From Vandiemenella viatica (Eukaryota; Arthropoda; Insecta; Orthoptera; Morabidae): 64,000 nucleotides of DNA. A model generated the notes under the pieces. It saw nothing but the letters and a program-made list of their open reading frames with translations, made no database searches and had not been told where the DNA came from. Within the stretch, counting starts at the first letter, position 1. Each line of letters starts with the position of its first letter. Position numbers and translations under genes: made by a program. This document shows positions 33,155 to 43,735 of the stretch, in pieces. The stretch lies in the NCBI GenBank assembly GCA_031002005.1, contig JARYHS010008074.1, positions 14,454,924 through 14,518,923 on the forward strand, written 5' to 3'.

Positions 33155-34904
33155 ATTTAATTTAATTTAATTGCAATGGAGCACAGGCTCCGGTGGCAAT
33201 TTCCCTACACAGCTATCTTCCCCCTATCCTGCACCCACCTACATTTGCCCTCTACAAATTTTTTCTTTAAATTCCTTCAAAGTTTTTGGTAAATTATTCA
33301 TCGTTTCTCTTGGTAACTCATTCCAATCCCTGACACCCTTACCTTAAAAAGAGAATCTTCCTACACCCTTGTGCCTTAAATCGAGTGCCAGCTTGTGGTC
33401 ATGGTCATCTTTTCCCTTCCATGCACTACTTTTCATACCTACTGCAATATCTTTCCATGCCTCATCACCAGTATATGCCCTGTACACTCCCATGACCCTC
33501 CTCATCCTCCTCCTGTCTTGCAATGAATCCCATTCCAGCTCCTTTATCATATCCGTCACTGATTGCATTCTGCGATAATTTCCAGAAACAAATCTAGCAG
33601 CCCTTCTTTGCACCCTCTCCAACTCCTGTATTTGATACGTAAAATGAGGGTCCCATACTACACTACCATATTCGAGCAATGGTCTGACCAAAGTTTTGTA
33701 ACCCAATTCCTTGACTTCTCTCGTACATCCCCTCATAACTCTCTCCAACAAGTGCAGAACTCTGAAACCTTTTCCTACCACCTGTCCTATGTGTCCTGCC
33801 CAGTTAAGTTTGTTATCAAAAGTAATTCCAAGATATTTGCATTTCAAGTCTTCAGCAAGCAATTCTTTCCCCACCTTATATTCATAATTAACCTTTTGTT
33901 TTTTATTTGTGTATCTAATAAGCTGACTCTTCTTTGCATTTATCTTCATTCCATGTTTACTAACCCAATTAGATATCCTGTCCAGATCACCCTGCAACTG
34001 TTTACAATCCTCTATCGTTTTGATTCTTTTATACAGCATTATGTCATCTGCAAACAATCTAATTTCAGATAGTAAACAGGCAACACAATTATTCATTAGA
34101 ATAATGAATAGCAATGGTCCCAATACGCTACCCTGTGGCACACCCATTTTTACTTCCACTTCTTTTGATACTACATTTCCTACCCTAACTTTCTGTTTTC
34201 TACCTTTTAAAAATTCTTCTACCCAGCAAATCACTTTCTTATCCACTCCAATGGTTTTTACCTTATTTACTACCATTTTATGGCTTACTCTGTCAAACGC
34301 CTTAGACAGATCTAGTGCTACACTATCAATTTGGCCTCCCTTGTCCATTTCATCTGAAATATCTTGCATATATCCCACCAACTGAGATTCGCATGAATAT
34401 CCTTGCCTGAAACCATGTTGCCTGCTTGAAAACCAATTACGTTCCTCACATATATTTCTGATGTGGTTGCATATCAATCTTTCCATTAATTTACCTACCA
34501 CTGATGTCAAACTGATTGGCCTGTAATTCTCAACTCTATTTCTCACCCCTCCCTTATGTACCGGTACTACTATTGCACTTTTCCAGTCCTGTGGTAAGCA
34601 GCAAGTGTCTAGACTCAATTTAAATAATATTTCAAGATAAGGTACAATGTCACATCCGGCTATCTTTAAGATATCTGTAGTAATATTATCTTCACCAGCC
34701 CCTTTATGTTTTTTCAGCTTTCTTATTTCCTTCATGATTTCCTCAGGATGGATATCAAATTTTTTACTATCGTCATTTCTAATTGTGTTGTTAAGCTCGT
34801 TCTCCGAATTGTCCGCTTTGTAATATGTCTGTTGATGGCTTCCCTAATTATTTGAGTGAACCGTCTCTTAAGAAGTGCATCATATTGCTTTAAATGATCG
34901 CTGC
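33155..34904 (-). mobile_element. Younger LINE copy with 9-bp target duplication
   Basis: A 5'-truncated Jockey/CR1-group LINE inserted into the old LINE. Perfect 9-bp repeats TATCATTTA lie at 33146-33154 and 34905-34913. On the minus strand the 3' end reads TGCAATTAAATTAAATTAAA, a short tandem tail. Relatives with the same tail are at 55255 and 59585. The endonuclease part is absent. Confidence 0.88.
33239..34904 (-). pseudogene. LINE reverse transcriptase, best-preserved copy
   Basis: A 463-codon uninterrupted frame (34735-33344) with all main reverse transcriptase blocks: WKSAIVVPVHKGG, NYRPISLTSV, QHGFRQGYSCESQL, ALDLSKAFDRVSH (first catalytic Asp), GVPQGSVLGPLLF, LFADDIMLYK (catalytic Asp pair), KCKYLGITFDNKLNW and LLEYGSVVWDPHF, then a thumb with RRAARFVSGNYRR. 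A stop after GVGRFSF at about 33344, where sister copies read on as LGKGVRDWNELP, cuts off the last ~35 codons (to 33239). It lacks an endonuclease and RNase H domain. The element needs an endonuclease to insert, so it is inactive. Confidence 0.85.
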
Positions 34905-35304
34905 TATCATTTAGGTACTTTTAAAATATTTTAAATGTATAAACAATACTTTTGTTTTAATAATCAGATATTGATTTTACAATTGTAATTTCAACTTTAT
35001 TATCGCTTAATCCTGCAGTTGTTGAAATATCTTCTGATAACACTGTGCTTTCTGTAACGAAAAGATCTAAAATGTTTTCACTGCCGTTAAAACACTGAGT
35101 TGGTTCTGTGATAGGCTGCTCAGGACATGGAGGAAGGAATTATATGGAGGAGAAGTGACGTTAAATCGGTGAAGCAAGCACTAAACTCTCCCGCATGGTG
35201 GCAGCACCGGCAGCGACCATATGGCGCTTCCCAACAATTAAGGTGTTCACATTGTGGTAGATGCAGTGATTATTTCATTTAGTATTGTGTATAAGTGTTT
35301 AAAA

Positions 35305-35375
35305 ATGCCAGCTTGTGTTGCGTACGGTTGCATAAATAGGCCAGACAGGAAAGAACCTGGAATATCATTTCATAA
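35305..35375 (+). CDS. THAP-domain first exon (plus copy)
   Basis: Starts at ATG 35305 and reads MPACVAYGCINRPDRKEPG then ISFH, followed by AA and a strong donor GTAAGT at 35376. MPxCVAYGCxNR...GISFHK is the start of a C2CH zinc-binding THAP domain, with its first two cysteines four residues apart. The rest of the domain (second Cys-x2-His, AVPTF-like end) was not found downstream, so the exon is orphaned or the next exon lies beyond recognised sequence. The inverted paralogue is at 38551-38622. THAP exons occur in host genes and in P-like transposases. Confidence 0.6.
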
Positions 35376-36449
35376 GTAAGTTGAATTGTAATTATCGTTG
35401 TTGAAGTGAGCGGTAGACACCGCAAACTTTGCAGCACGTCTATAAATATTTAGTCATAGCTCTCAATGGGATGACTTTGTTCTCAAATTTTTCTTGGTGT
35501 AGTGTAGAAAATCAGCAAACTTGCTATTTTTCACATAATAGACTAGCATTATTTTTTAACGAGTGTTTAAAATGAGATTTAAAGGGGCGTGTTTTACTTC
35601 GCGATTCAGTGAATTTACTATTACGATTTCTTTCGTCACGTTGCTGATTATACTGACAATGGATGAAGAAATTAACTGTTATGTGAGAAGCTGTGAGTTT
35701 TATTAATTTTTTAAATAGCTATTTCAGGCCACTGACTTAGGTTATTTTTAAAGCTTCATATAAGACTTGATTTTGTTTGTAAATACGTCTATACCTATTT
35801 TTACCGATTTTGAAATCGTAGCCTTCCAGCACCCCCCCCCCCCCCCGGACCGGGCCGTGTAGTTTGTGCACGGTCCCTACCTTTAACCACATGTTAATTC
35901 ATTATTAATAATGTGAAGTAAAGGAAAGTAATGAATCAAATTCTGTGTCATAAAGTTCCTTGTACATTCCTGTAATAGCAACAATTGTGAAACGGCTCTT
36001 TTATTTTTAAAGGTAATAATAAAGCCTCTGCCCTTTTAAACAGAAGTTGAAGTAGAGTTCTTCTAGCGTGATAAGTTATTTTGTGGAAAAAAGTATACGC
36101 TTGTTCAGACAGTGACTCATCATCGCATTTATGATTGGAGCACACTTGCTTGAAGTTACTTAAAAGAACACCGCATGATGCCAACCATACATTATAGTAA
36201 AGTATCACTCTTTACTTTTTGTTGATACACTTTATACTAACTATAAATTATGCGGAAACATTTTATTTCTGGTACCAGCCTACAAAATGTCTGGGTTGCT
36301 CATCCCTAGAGTGGGTCCTCTTACTTTTTTTCTGGTCTAGGACACATTTCAGACTAACCACAAGTGGTAGTAATAAAACTGAAATATCCATTCTGCATGT
36401 CAACCATGTAATCATTGTGGCTTTGACAGAATGAATTTTTGGTCCAGCC

Positions 36450-36880
36450 TGCATCCAAACCTAAACCCCTCAATTTGGATGTTGTATATCCCCCAAACTA
36501 GGCAAGATATAGAAAACATTTATTCCTTATTATCGAGTTTTTTCGTCGTTTTACATAAGAATCCATCATTAAATTTGACTTTTGCGAAATTTTTTCTTCT
36601 GCATTTCAACTCAAGACACCTCACTTTTGAGACAGTATATCTCGAGAACTAGGTGAAATATCGAAAAATTTTACTCTTTATTTTTTATTTGTCTCGTCTT
36701 TTTAAATAAAAATTCATCATAAAATTTGACTTTGAATAATTTTTTCTTCTGATTTTCAACCAAAACCATTTCACATTTGAGACAGAATATCTCGAAAACT
36801 AAGCAGGATATCAAAAAATTTTATTCTTCATTTTTTATTTATCTCATCGAGTTACATAATAATCCATCACCAGATTGCGG
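36450..36880. repeat. Three tandem ~150-bp units, with more copies nearby
   Basis: Each unit has a start like GAGACAG(T/A)ATATCTCGA(G/A)AACTA, a middle AAATATCGAAAAATTTTA-like block and TCATAAAATTTGACTTT. An inverted copy is at 37690-37800 and a direct copy at 37960-38060. AT-rich and non-coding. Confidence 0.7.
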
Positions 36881-38550
36881 CGTCACGTTTATCCTAGAGT
36901 CCCCTTGAGGTGTTTGTATATATTCCCCGTGTTTGTTGGGAAGCGGTCAAGCCCCCACCACTCCGGCCATGCCCCCCCCCCCCCCACTCCTCCGCCGGCC
37001 TGCTTCACTCCGATGCGTGGTAAAGGTCTCTTGCGTCGTCTCCATATTATTCCTTCCTCCATGGCTCAGGATGATAATCATAGAAGTTGTGGAAAACGAT
37101 TTCACAGGTTGGTTTATCCCAGCCAATGTGTAAATATTGGGCAGAGAGGCAATAACGTGGTAGTAGTTGACTGCTAGGCTTGATTGGCTAGAAACCATTT
37201 TGTAAAAAAAAAGCGTGGTGTAAATGTGCAAAATTTAATTTTAATCAATGAAATGTCACTTTAAAATTTCTTTGTTCCAGCAAACTGTTTCTTTCATTTT
37301 TGGTGTTTATCAAACGGTTTTTCGCACTCTCTTTTCTTCCCCCCCCCCCTCCCCCTTCCCCACACCATCTGTTAGTGCTGATAAATCTATAGTGACCATT
37401 TTTGCTATTATTCAGAAACGAACAGTATAGTGTTTGAAATACGTTTGTGCTTTTTTGAGCGTAAAACTAACTTGCAGGCAGAATTCTGTACAGTTTCAAT
37501 TAATTTTGACCCGTCCCATCCATGGAAGAAAGAAGATAGAGGAGACGACGCAAGGGACCTTCACCACGCACTGGAGTGAAGCCGGTTAGAGAGAAGTGAG
37601 GTGGGGAGGTCGCCATATTGGTCAGCCGTAAAAACACGGCGAATAGGCACAAAAACCTCAAGGGAATCTTACGATAACAGTGGTAGTGCAATTTTATGAT
37701 GGATTATTATGTAACTCGACGAGAAAGATCAAAAATGAAGAATGATTGTTTTTAATATCCTGCTTATTTCTCGAGATATACTGTCTCAAAAGTGAGGTTG
37801 TTAGGTTGTGATGCGGACTGTACCAAAAAATAATTTTGCTGCACATGCAGTTTGCTTGTTTTATTTTTTACTAATCCTTGTTGTTAGGTTGAAACGCGGC
37901 CTGGCTCAGAACAAAAACGTCTCCAAAGGCTCAAGGAACTATACCTGTAAATAATTTTTGATAGTTGATATCTCGAGAACTAAGGGAGATATCAAAAAAA
38001 ATTACTCTTGATTTTCAATTAGTCTCGTCGATTAACATGAGAATCAGTCACCAAATAGCATCGCCATGGTCATGGTGTGCTGCCCACCTCAACACACAAA
38101 ATTCAATGTAAACTATATTTCTAGCTATAACAACATTGGCAATATCAGGATTCATAGTTAATGTAGCATAAATTATCACAACTAATTCCAACATATAACT
38201 TCAGTATAAACTGCAATTGGAATAACGCACGTGCAATAATAAATTATACAATTAATTTCATCGTACACTTTCAGTGTAAATTGAAACTGGAGTAAAGCAT
38301 ACAGAATACCATATTTACTGAGTCGCGATGTAAACTTGACCCACTTAAATTAGACTTTCAACACTTGTTTACAATAAGGCTAAACTTTTAAGTGCAAAGT
38401 AGTAACATATGCTGATTGTCTACACTACACCAACAAACATTTGAGAACAACATCATCCTGTTGAGAGCAATGAATAAATTTATAGCGATAGTCCCTAATG
38501 TTGCAGTTACGTATCAGGCACTTCAAGAACAATAATTATAATGTGATCAA

Positions 38551-38622
38551 CTTATGTAACGTTATTCCAGGTTGTTTCCTATCTTGTCTGTTTGTGCAAC
38601 CGTATGCAACACAACTTGGCAT
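38551..38622 (-). pseudogene. THAP-domain first exon (minus copy), donor damaged
   Basis: Reads MPSCVAYGCTNRQDRKQPG then ITLHK from ATG 38622. Where the plus copy has CATAAGTAAGTTGA, this copy has CATAAGTTGATC: four bases are gone and the strong donor with them. The following intron-like sequence is still alignable. Splicing from here would need a weak GTTGAT donor, so it is probably dead. Confidence 0.6.
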
Positions 38623-38715
38623 TATAGAAAACTTTATAATATTAGGAAATGAAATATTCTCAGGAGCAGAGACAGTGCAAACAGCCCAATGTTTTGGGGT
38701 GATTCCCATGGCCGC

Positions 38716-38727
38716 CGCGCATGCGCA
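38716..38727. promoter_or_regulatory. NRF1-like palindrome upstream of the minus THAP exon
   Basis: CGCGCATGCGCA matches the NRF1 consensus (YGCGCATGCGCR), 94 bp upstream of the THAP ATG at 38622. Next to it GGCGGCCATGGG resembles a YY1 core. It sits in a short CpG-rich island in otherwise AT-rich DNA. Site function is inference. Confidence 0.45.
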
Positions 38728-38827
38728 GTAGGAGACGAGTGTTTCTATGAGGTTACACAGATTTAGCGTTATTTCGTCTCCTCTATCTTCCTTTCTCCAT
38801 GGTCCCACCTACACTGTCAGGAAGGCC

Positions 38828-41779
38828 GACACCTAAGCGAGGTTAATTTTTCGCTTAAAAAGTTACCTTTGACAAACTCATTTTAAATGACGAAAGGGTT
38901 GATGAAACTCGCAGGCATTACGAAACATGAAACTTCGACAGAAGTCGTTGATCGCCGCTCTGTACAAACTAATGTAGGTTTCCTACGACTTTCTGTAAAT
39001 TTATTATTGCAGTACGGAATACCAGACAGAATCACTCGAAATTGATACCAGTCTCCCGGTTTTGTAGCCATGAGTCGTGAAGTGTTGTTTATAAACTGGT
39101 CCCGGAATATCGAAGAAGGAAACTGGTCATTAACCTAAAGTAATGCCATCGGGTACCGTGTATCCGTCCCAGCCAAGAACGCACGCTTTAGTTTATGGAA
39201 CACCAAACAAACACACGAGGACGGAGGTGTCCGTCGGCTGAGCCCCAGGCGGCTGTATTCACGGATCTCGTTCCACAACATTTCGTCTACTCTCCTCCTA
39301 AGAGGGAGTCAGCAGTAGGTTCGTTCTACCCTTGCAACTGTCTCCTTCCAAAAATATAATTGCAGCTGTTGTATACATTTTTGTCTTTTATGTATTTCGC
39401 ATACTAAATGCAGAAAACAAACTGTAGAAGACAATTTGAAGAATTTAATCTTTGTTTTTCAAGTTTTGGGAATTCGTCGGAAATAATCCGAGTGACTTGT
39501 TCTGGGTTGACAGAGGTTCAGGAATGGTTTGATCTTGTTTACTCAGCGAATATACATATAAACCAGGAAAGCGCCACGTTTTGCATATACCAAAGCTAAT
39601 TATTTTTAACAATACCACTCTCTGTATATTTCAATACTAGTTTAATAGAAATGAAAGAGAATGGAGCTTATGGCAGAATGGAGTAAGTAGAGCTCTGTAT
39701 TCGGTTTGCTGAGCTATGGCAATATGGAGGAGGTGGCGTGGCCTCTTCAGTACTCACTGGACAGCATGCTTACTTACTACACGTCCGAAGCTATTACCAA
39801 CGAAAAAATGAAGACATGTTTGTCGCTCTAGCTGACAATGTTTTAAGGTATTTGTATCAATAGTGAAGGTACTTCTATCTCTTCAGTGACTGTTCTGAAC
39901 AAGCTATTAGGAATAGAAGCTACTGATGCTAGTTTGTACACAAATTTATTGTTAAAATTCTCTGATTCATCTAAACCCATTCGTCAATGCCGCATTAGAA
40001 CCCACCACTTGTCCTCCTTCAGAAACTTGAAGTTCTACATTTTTCATTATTCTTTAAGTAATAGTTGAATCCGAATGCAGTCCGCTTTGTGAACTGTCGG
40101 TAGATAGCACTTGCGTAGCATGTCCATTCTTTGTAATAGAGGAATTCGTTATGACCAGCAACAAACAATACACCTGCTGAACCAATCACTACTAATAGCA
40201 AAGTTTATTGTAAACATAGAAGACTGTTTTAATATTCCAAAGAATTCACTCTACTGAGCTTCTCTCTGAAATTCTGCAGTTTTATGTCAACTGATACAAC
40301 TAAACGAGAGTTGCTTATGGATTTTCGCATCTTCTCAAAGGAGCCGTTCTAGTGAAGACTCTCGAGGAGAACTCTTCCAAGGCAACATGTATACTTTACT
40401 CCCGAAAAAAAGGGTTTATTTATTTATTTTAAAGAGAACAGTATGAAAAAAATCGCTTGCTCAAGTTTCATAAATAGCTGCATAAGGGTTTTTTCTTGTC
40501 CTTTAATACATCTTTGTTCCTGTCATGAAAATAACAGCATCTATACAAACATTGTAAACATTCCAATCATCTATTGCCATTAACAAAATTTTCTATTTTT
40601 TTTGGAAACTAGCATATGCATCTTTTTTTTCAGGAAAATAAGTCTTACAACGCTACAACAGATGTTCTCGTGTTCTTGTTTCCTTGAGCGATACCCTTTG
40701 TACATTCGTCTGACAGTACTTTCACACTACGGTGTTGTCTAAACGTGGAGCCGGACAACTTGTCAGCGAAATAATCCTTATGTATTTTTTTTTTCTTCGT
40801 TTAAATTACTCAACTGTTTGGCTAGCATTTTGTAGCAATTCCAGACAGATTAAGGTTTCATACAAAGTTCCTTATCTCGACCAAGATGGTGATGCTATCC
40901 TCAAAATTTGAAATGTGACTTTGCAGCAAATTTTGTCATCGTCGCTCTCTACAGACAAAGTTTGTTTTTAAAATAATTTATGATTATAGCATACAATAAT
41001 ATATGTTATAATCCGTAAAACAGACATTTTTAAGCAAACCTCGTAAGTCAATCTCACATTAAGAACATGAAAGAAGAAAAACACATTTAATTATAAGTTT
41101 CCATGGCTGAGGTCACTAGTTAACAGTATAATGCAACAGCCATTCACATATACTCGTGACCAACTCAGACGTTATACGCGGAACGTTACCTCGGGGCCTA
41201 AATTTGAAAGTAATCGAGAATTTCGTCACAATCCTGTCGTCGGGATCTCAGTAGCACGCCGTCAGTCGCAAGTCGACGTTGGCCAGAGACGACACAGTGT
41301 CCAGAGAGTTTCCAGGAAGCGCGAGCACAATGGAGACCCTGGCTCACTTTCCGAAATTAGAGACCGTCGCAGAGGTCTGTGACTCACTGTCTGACTGACG
41401 AGCCACGGACGTCAAGCCCACACTCCAGGCCGGCGCCATACTGAAGCCAAACCAACCATCGCGACAGCTTAGTCACATTACAGCATCTCACTTATTCTCG
41501 TCTCGTACTGAAGACGGTTTTCAGTTTCATCAAGTGAAGTTCTGCTATCTCTGTTGGGCTGGGGCTCGCAAGTAATGGTTATTTTAAAAGATCAATCCGA
41601 TATTCACGAATGCAAAACCTATCTTTCATGTATCTCAACAAATGATAAGCGCTTTAAACGCCATTCAGGCCAGGCCTCTATGCAGGCGGAAAGAGAAGCA
41701 AGGTGACATCTAGTCCCGAATCAGTAACAAAATTATTGGTAATGAAGGTGTTGTGTAATGCGATTTTTTGCTGATGATG
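38828..41779. other. No gene seen
   Basis: Nearly 3 kb without a recognisable domain or repeat. Open frames at 39408-39599, 39886-40068 and 41131-41382 have no family features. A G+C-rich patch at 41,140-41,460 could be part of an unrecognised element. Confidence 0.5.
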
Positions 41780-42720
41780 CACTTATTTATAGGGAAGTGA
41801 GGTGCTCTGACGATTGCTTACAAATTCAGCGCAATCTGTTGTTGTTGTTGTTGTTGTTGTTGTTTTAGGGCGCGTCGACAGCGGGGTCATTAGCGCCCTA
41901 ACAAAAACCAGGCGTGACAACGTGGCGAAATTGCCGTCTGTGTGGCCGACTGTAAAGGGGTCGGCCACAGAGACAGCGCGATCTGGATGTTATTTCGGAA
42001 TTGTGCTGTGAATGGCAGCTTACACTTAACTGTAAAAAGTGCAAGGCAATGCACATAAGTAATAAAAAGACCCCGCTTGCTCAGGAGTAAAAAGTTAACA
42101 ATTCAGTTGTTGATACTGTAGATTCCCTGAAGTATCTAGGCGTAACAGTACAAAGCAACATGAAATGGGACTTGCACATAACTTACGTTGTAGGCAAAGC
42201 TAATTCCAAACTACGATTCATAGGACGTATTTTGAGAAGTTGTAATGCTCATACAAAGGAAATAGCGTAGAAAACACTAGTGCGTCCGCATTTGGAATAC
42301 TATTGTGGAATTTGGGATCCGTATCGCAAGGGATTGATTGATAGTACAGAGGAGAGCCGCTCGATTCGTGACTGCTAGTTACAGTCCTTACGTAAGTGTC
42401 ACAAACCTGATACGCGTGTTGGGCTGGGATTGTTTGGCGGACAGACGACGTCGTTTTCGTTTGAATTTGCTGGAGAATATGCAAAAATCTTTAAGTTACA
42501 AGTGCAACGAAATACTTCTTCCACCAACCTATTTAGGTCGCAATGACAGGAGGGATAAGATTAGAGAAATGAGATGCCGTACTGATTCATTTATGTATTC
42601 CTTCTTTCCTCGATCTGTTCGGGATTGGAATGCGCAGAATTAGGATTGGTGCTTAGCACCCTCTGCCACCCACAGTATTTGTGATTTGCAGAGTATAGAT
42701 GTAGCTGTAGATGTAGAATA
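41780..42720 (+). pseudogene. LINE reverse transcriptase 3' half, decayed
   Basis: Starts in the catalytic block (FADDALIYREVRCSDDCLQIQ, written across two frames), is split by a 135-bp insertion, then continues with LKYLGVTVQSNMKW-like, a HLEYYCGIWDPYRKG-like stretch, RRAARFVTASYSP, SVTNLIRVLGWDCLADRR and a final FPRSVRDWNAQN before the stop at about 42643. The 3' UTR ends in GATGTAGCTGTAGATGTAGA. Stops after about 42080 and 42270 inactivate it. Same family as the old LINE at 31030-35110. Confidence 0.8.
41839..41973 (-). mobile_element. 135-bp retro-insertion with the shared 3' stem-loop
   Basis: Flanked by 12-bp repeats CAGCGCAATCTG (41827-41838) and CAGCGCGATCTG (41974-41985), one mismatch. 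On the minus strand it has a 5' hairpin (GTCGGCC...GGCCGAC type, 41941-41969, 10-bp perfect stem), then a linker, then the stem-loop GGGCGC ... GCGCCC (41868-41898) and (CAA)n. The longest of three copies of this family here; it splits the LINE catalytic block. Confidence 0.88.
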
Positions 42721-42891
42721 TTGGTGCCAGTTCGCTAGTGAATTAGAGAGAGTGGTGGCCTTTCGATTTTTTTTCTCTTCTTCTTTGTCTAATGATGTTT
42801 TACTGTAAGGAGCACGTATTAAACGGATTCTACTTCTCCCAAAGACAAGTGACATGGAGAAACTGTGTTATGGCACCAGTGAATCAATCTA

Positions 42892-43122
42892 CGGCTGCGT
42901 CCATAAATTACGTGAGGTGAAATAGGGGTGGGGGGTCCGACGAAATCTCAAAGGTCTACAAATGACGGGATAGTCGATATTAGGGGGGTTTTTCGTCGAT
43001 AAGTGGGGGTATAACCGGCATTGGCGAGACCTAAAAAAAAGATCTCAGAAAGTTGCGACAGCGATTTCTAGGGGGGGTCCGGAAATCCGAAAAACACCTC
43101 ACGTAATTTATGGATGCCCCCT
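42892..43122. mobile_element. MITE, GCGTCCATAAATTACG family
   Basis: Left end GCGTCCATAAATTACGTGAG, right end CTCACGTAATTTATGGATGC. Same family as 25785-26100, shorter. The interior holds G-runs and AGATCTCAGAAAGTT. Placed ~170 bp after the LINE fragment. Confidence 0.8.
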
Positions 43123-43581
43123 AACCAAAACTCATGAAGGGAGACTCTCATTAAAAAACTTATACAACAGACTAGGATTGTAACAGAGGCCATTTTTACG
43201 GATGCGAATGTTAGTGCTTGACATCCGCTGATGCAGATGTTTGAGGAAGAAGATGCGCAGGTGGAAAAACAAATTTATCGAATATTTTATAAGAAATGAA
43301 TTTAAAATAAAAAAGTATATGTTTTATACCAAATTCTACATTTTTCATAAGCAATTTCCATATAATACTGCCTTATTGACTTATTTTTTGCCTCATCTTC
43401 CAACAACAAAAACGTGTGATGGTTTCACAAGTGAATTAAATTATTTACATAACTACATACGCGTCTAGAAAACAATCTTTGTCATATGAACTTCGCGGAG
43501 TTCGCGGCTCTACTAATTGAAGCGTCAAACACAAGGCCACGCCACCGCAATTCTCCGTGCCTGCCAGCCTCCCTCTTCCCC

Positions 43582-43735
43582 CACCCCCCATCATGTGAGA
43601 TTTGGTCGGACTCCCCCCCCCCCCCACTTTGCTTATCGGCCTAGCAGTTTTTTGAGACTTTTCTTTTAGATTTCCGTCGACCCGAGATTTCGCCGCCCGC
43701 TCCCCCCTATTTCCCCTCACATGGACGCCCCTTTC
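43582..43735. mobile_element. Degraded MITE of the same family
   Basis: Contains CATGTGAGATTTGGTCGGAC, a C-run, TTTTGAGACTTTTCTTTTAG and the right end CACATGGACGCCCC. The left terminus is not clear. Confidence 0.55.

Larger units (their letters stand above)
31030..35110 (-). mobile_element. Old Jockey/CR1-group LINE, pierced by three insertions
   Basis: Pieces of one decayed LINE can be followed on the minus strand. Endonuclease end: GLSDNKVEITIVKS near 34960-35040. Early reverse transcriptase: ERYDKPNILN and IKQLNILKLVKASGL (32940-32700). Palm: FVNDPAN then a CRDVKCSAYCLEI-like stretch (about 32280-32200), and a LKYLGVRVQSNIEW-like stretch near 32080-32040. Thumb: CVVWDLRFKGLINSIDNVQR (31480-31400) and IRKLGWESLV near 31345. 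Interruptions are a SINE-A fragment (31493-31600), a hAT-type MITE (31709-32026) and a younger LINE (33155-34904). The 3' part is related to the LINE at 41780-42720. Confidence 0.75.
35240..38740. repeat. Large imperfect inverted duplication with THAP exons at its ends
   Basis: The THAP exon and following intron-like DNA at 35270-35560 (+) match 38740-38390 (-), including GGTGTAGTGTAGA and TCAA(T/C)(G/A)GGATGA. Further in, 36600-37070 matches the reverse complement of 37800-37500, including CACTTTTGAGACAGTATATC, CTTGAGGT(G/T)TTTGT and TTGCGTCGTCTCC. The centre lies near 37080-37500. Arms are diverged (clearly older than the 1-3773 palindrome) and interrupted by local repeats. Confidence 0.7.

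Noticed and set aside
33563..34385. Plus-strand frames of 169 and 121 codons (also at 59967-60789)
   Set aside because: Shadows of the LINE reverse transcriptase; they recur only because the LINE recurs.
36875..37231. Overlapping frames near the centre of the THAP inverted duplication
   Set aside because: Driven by a poly-C run and repeat sequence; the mirrored copy does not keep the frame.
41131..41382. 83-codon Arg-rich plus frame as a gene
   Set aside because: No family features, no splice signals and no conservation evidence available.
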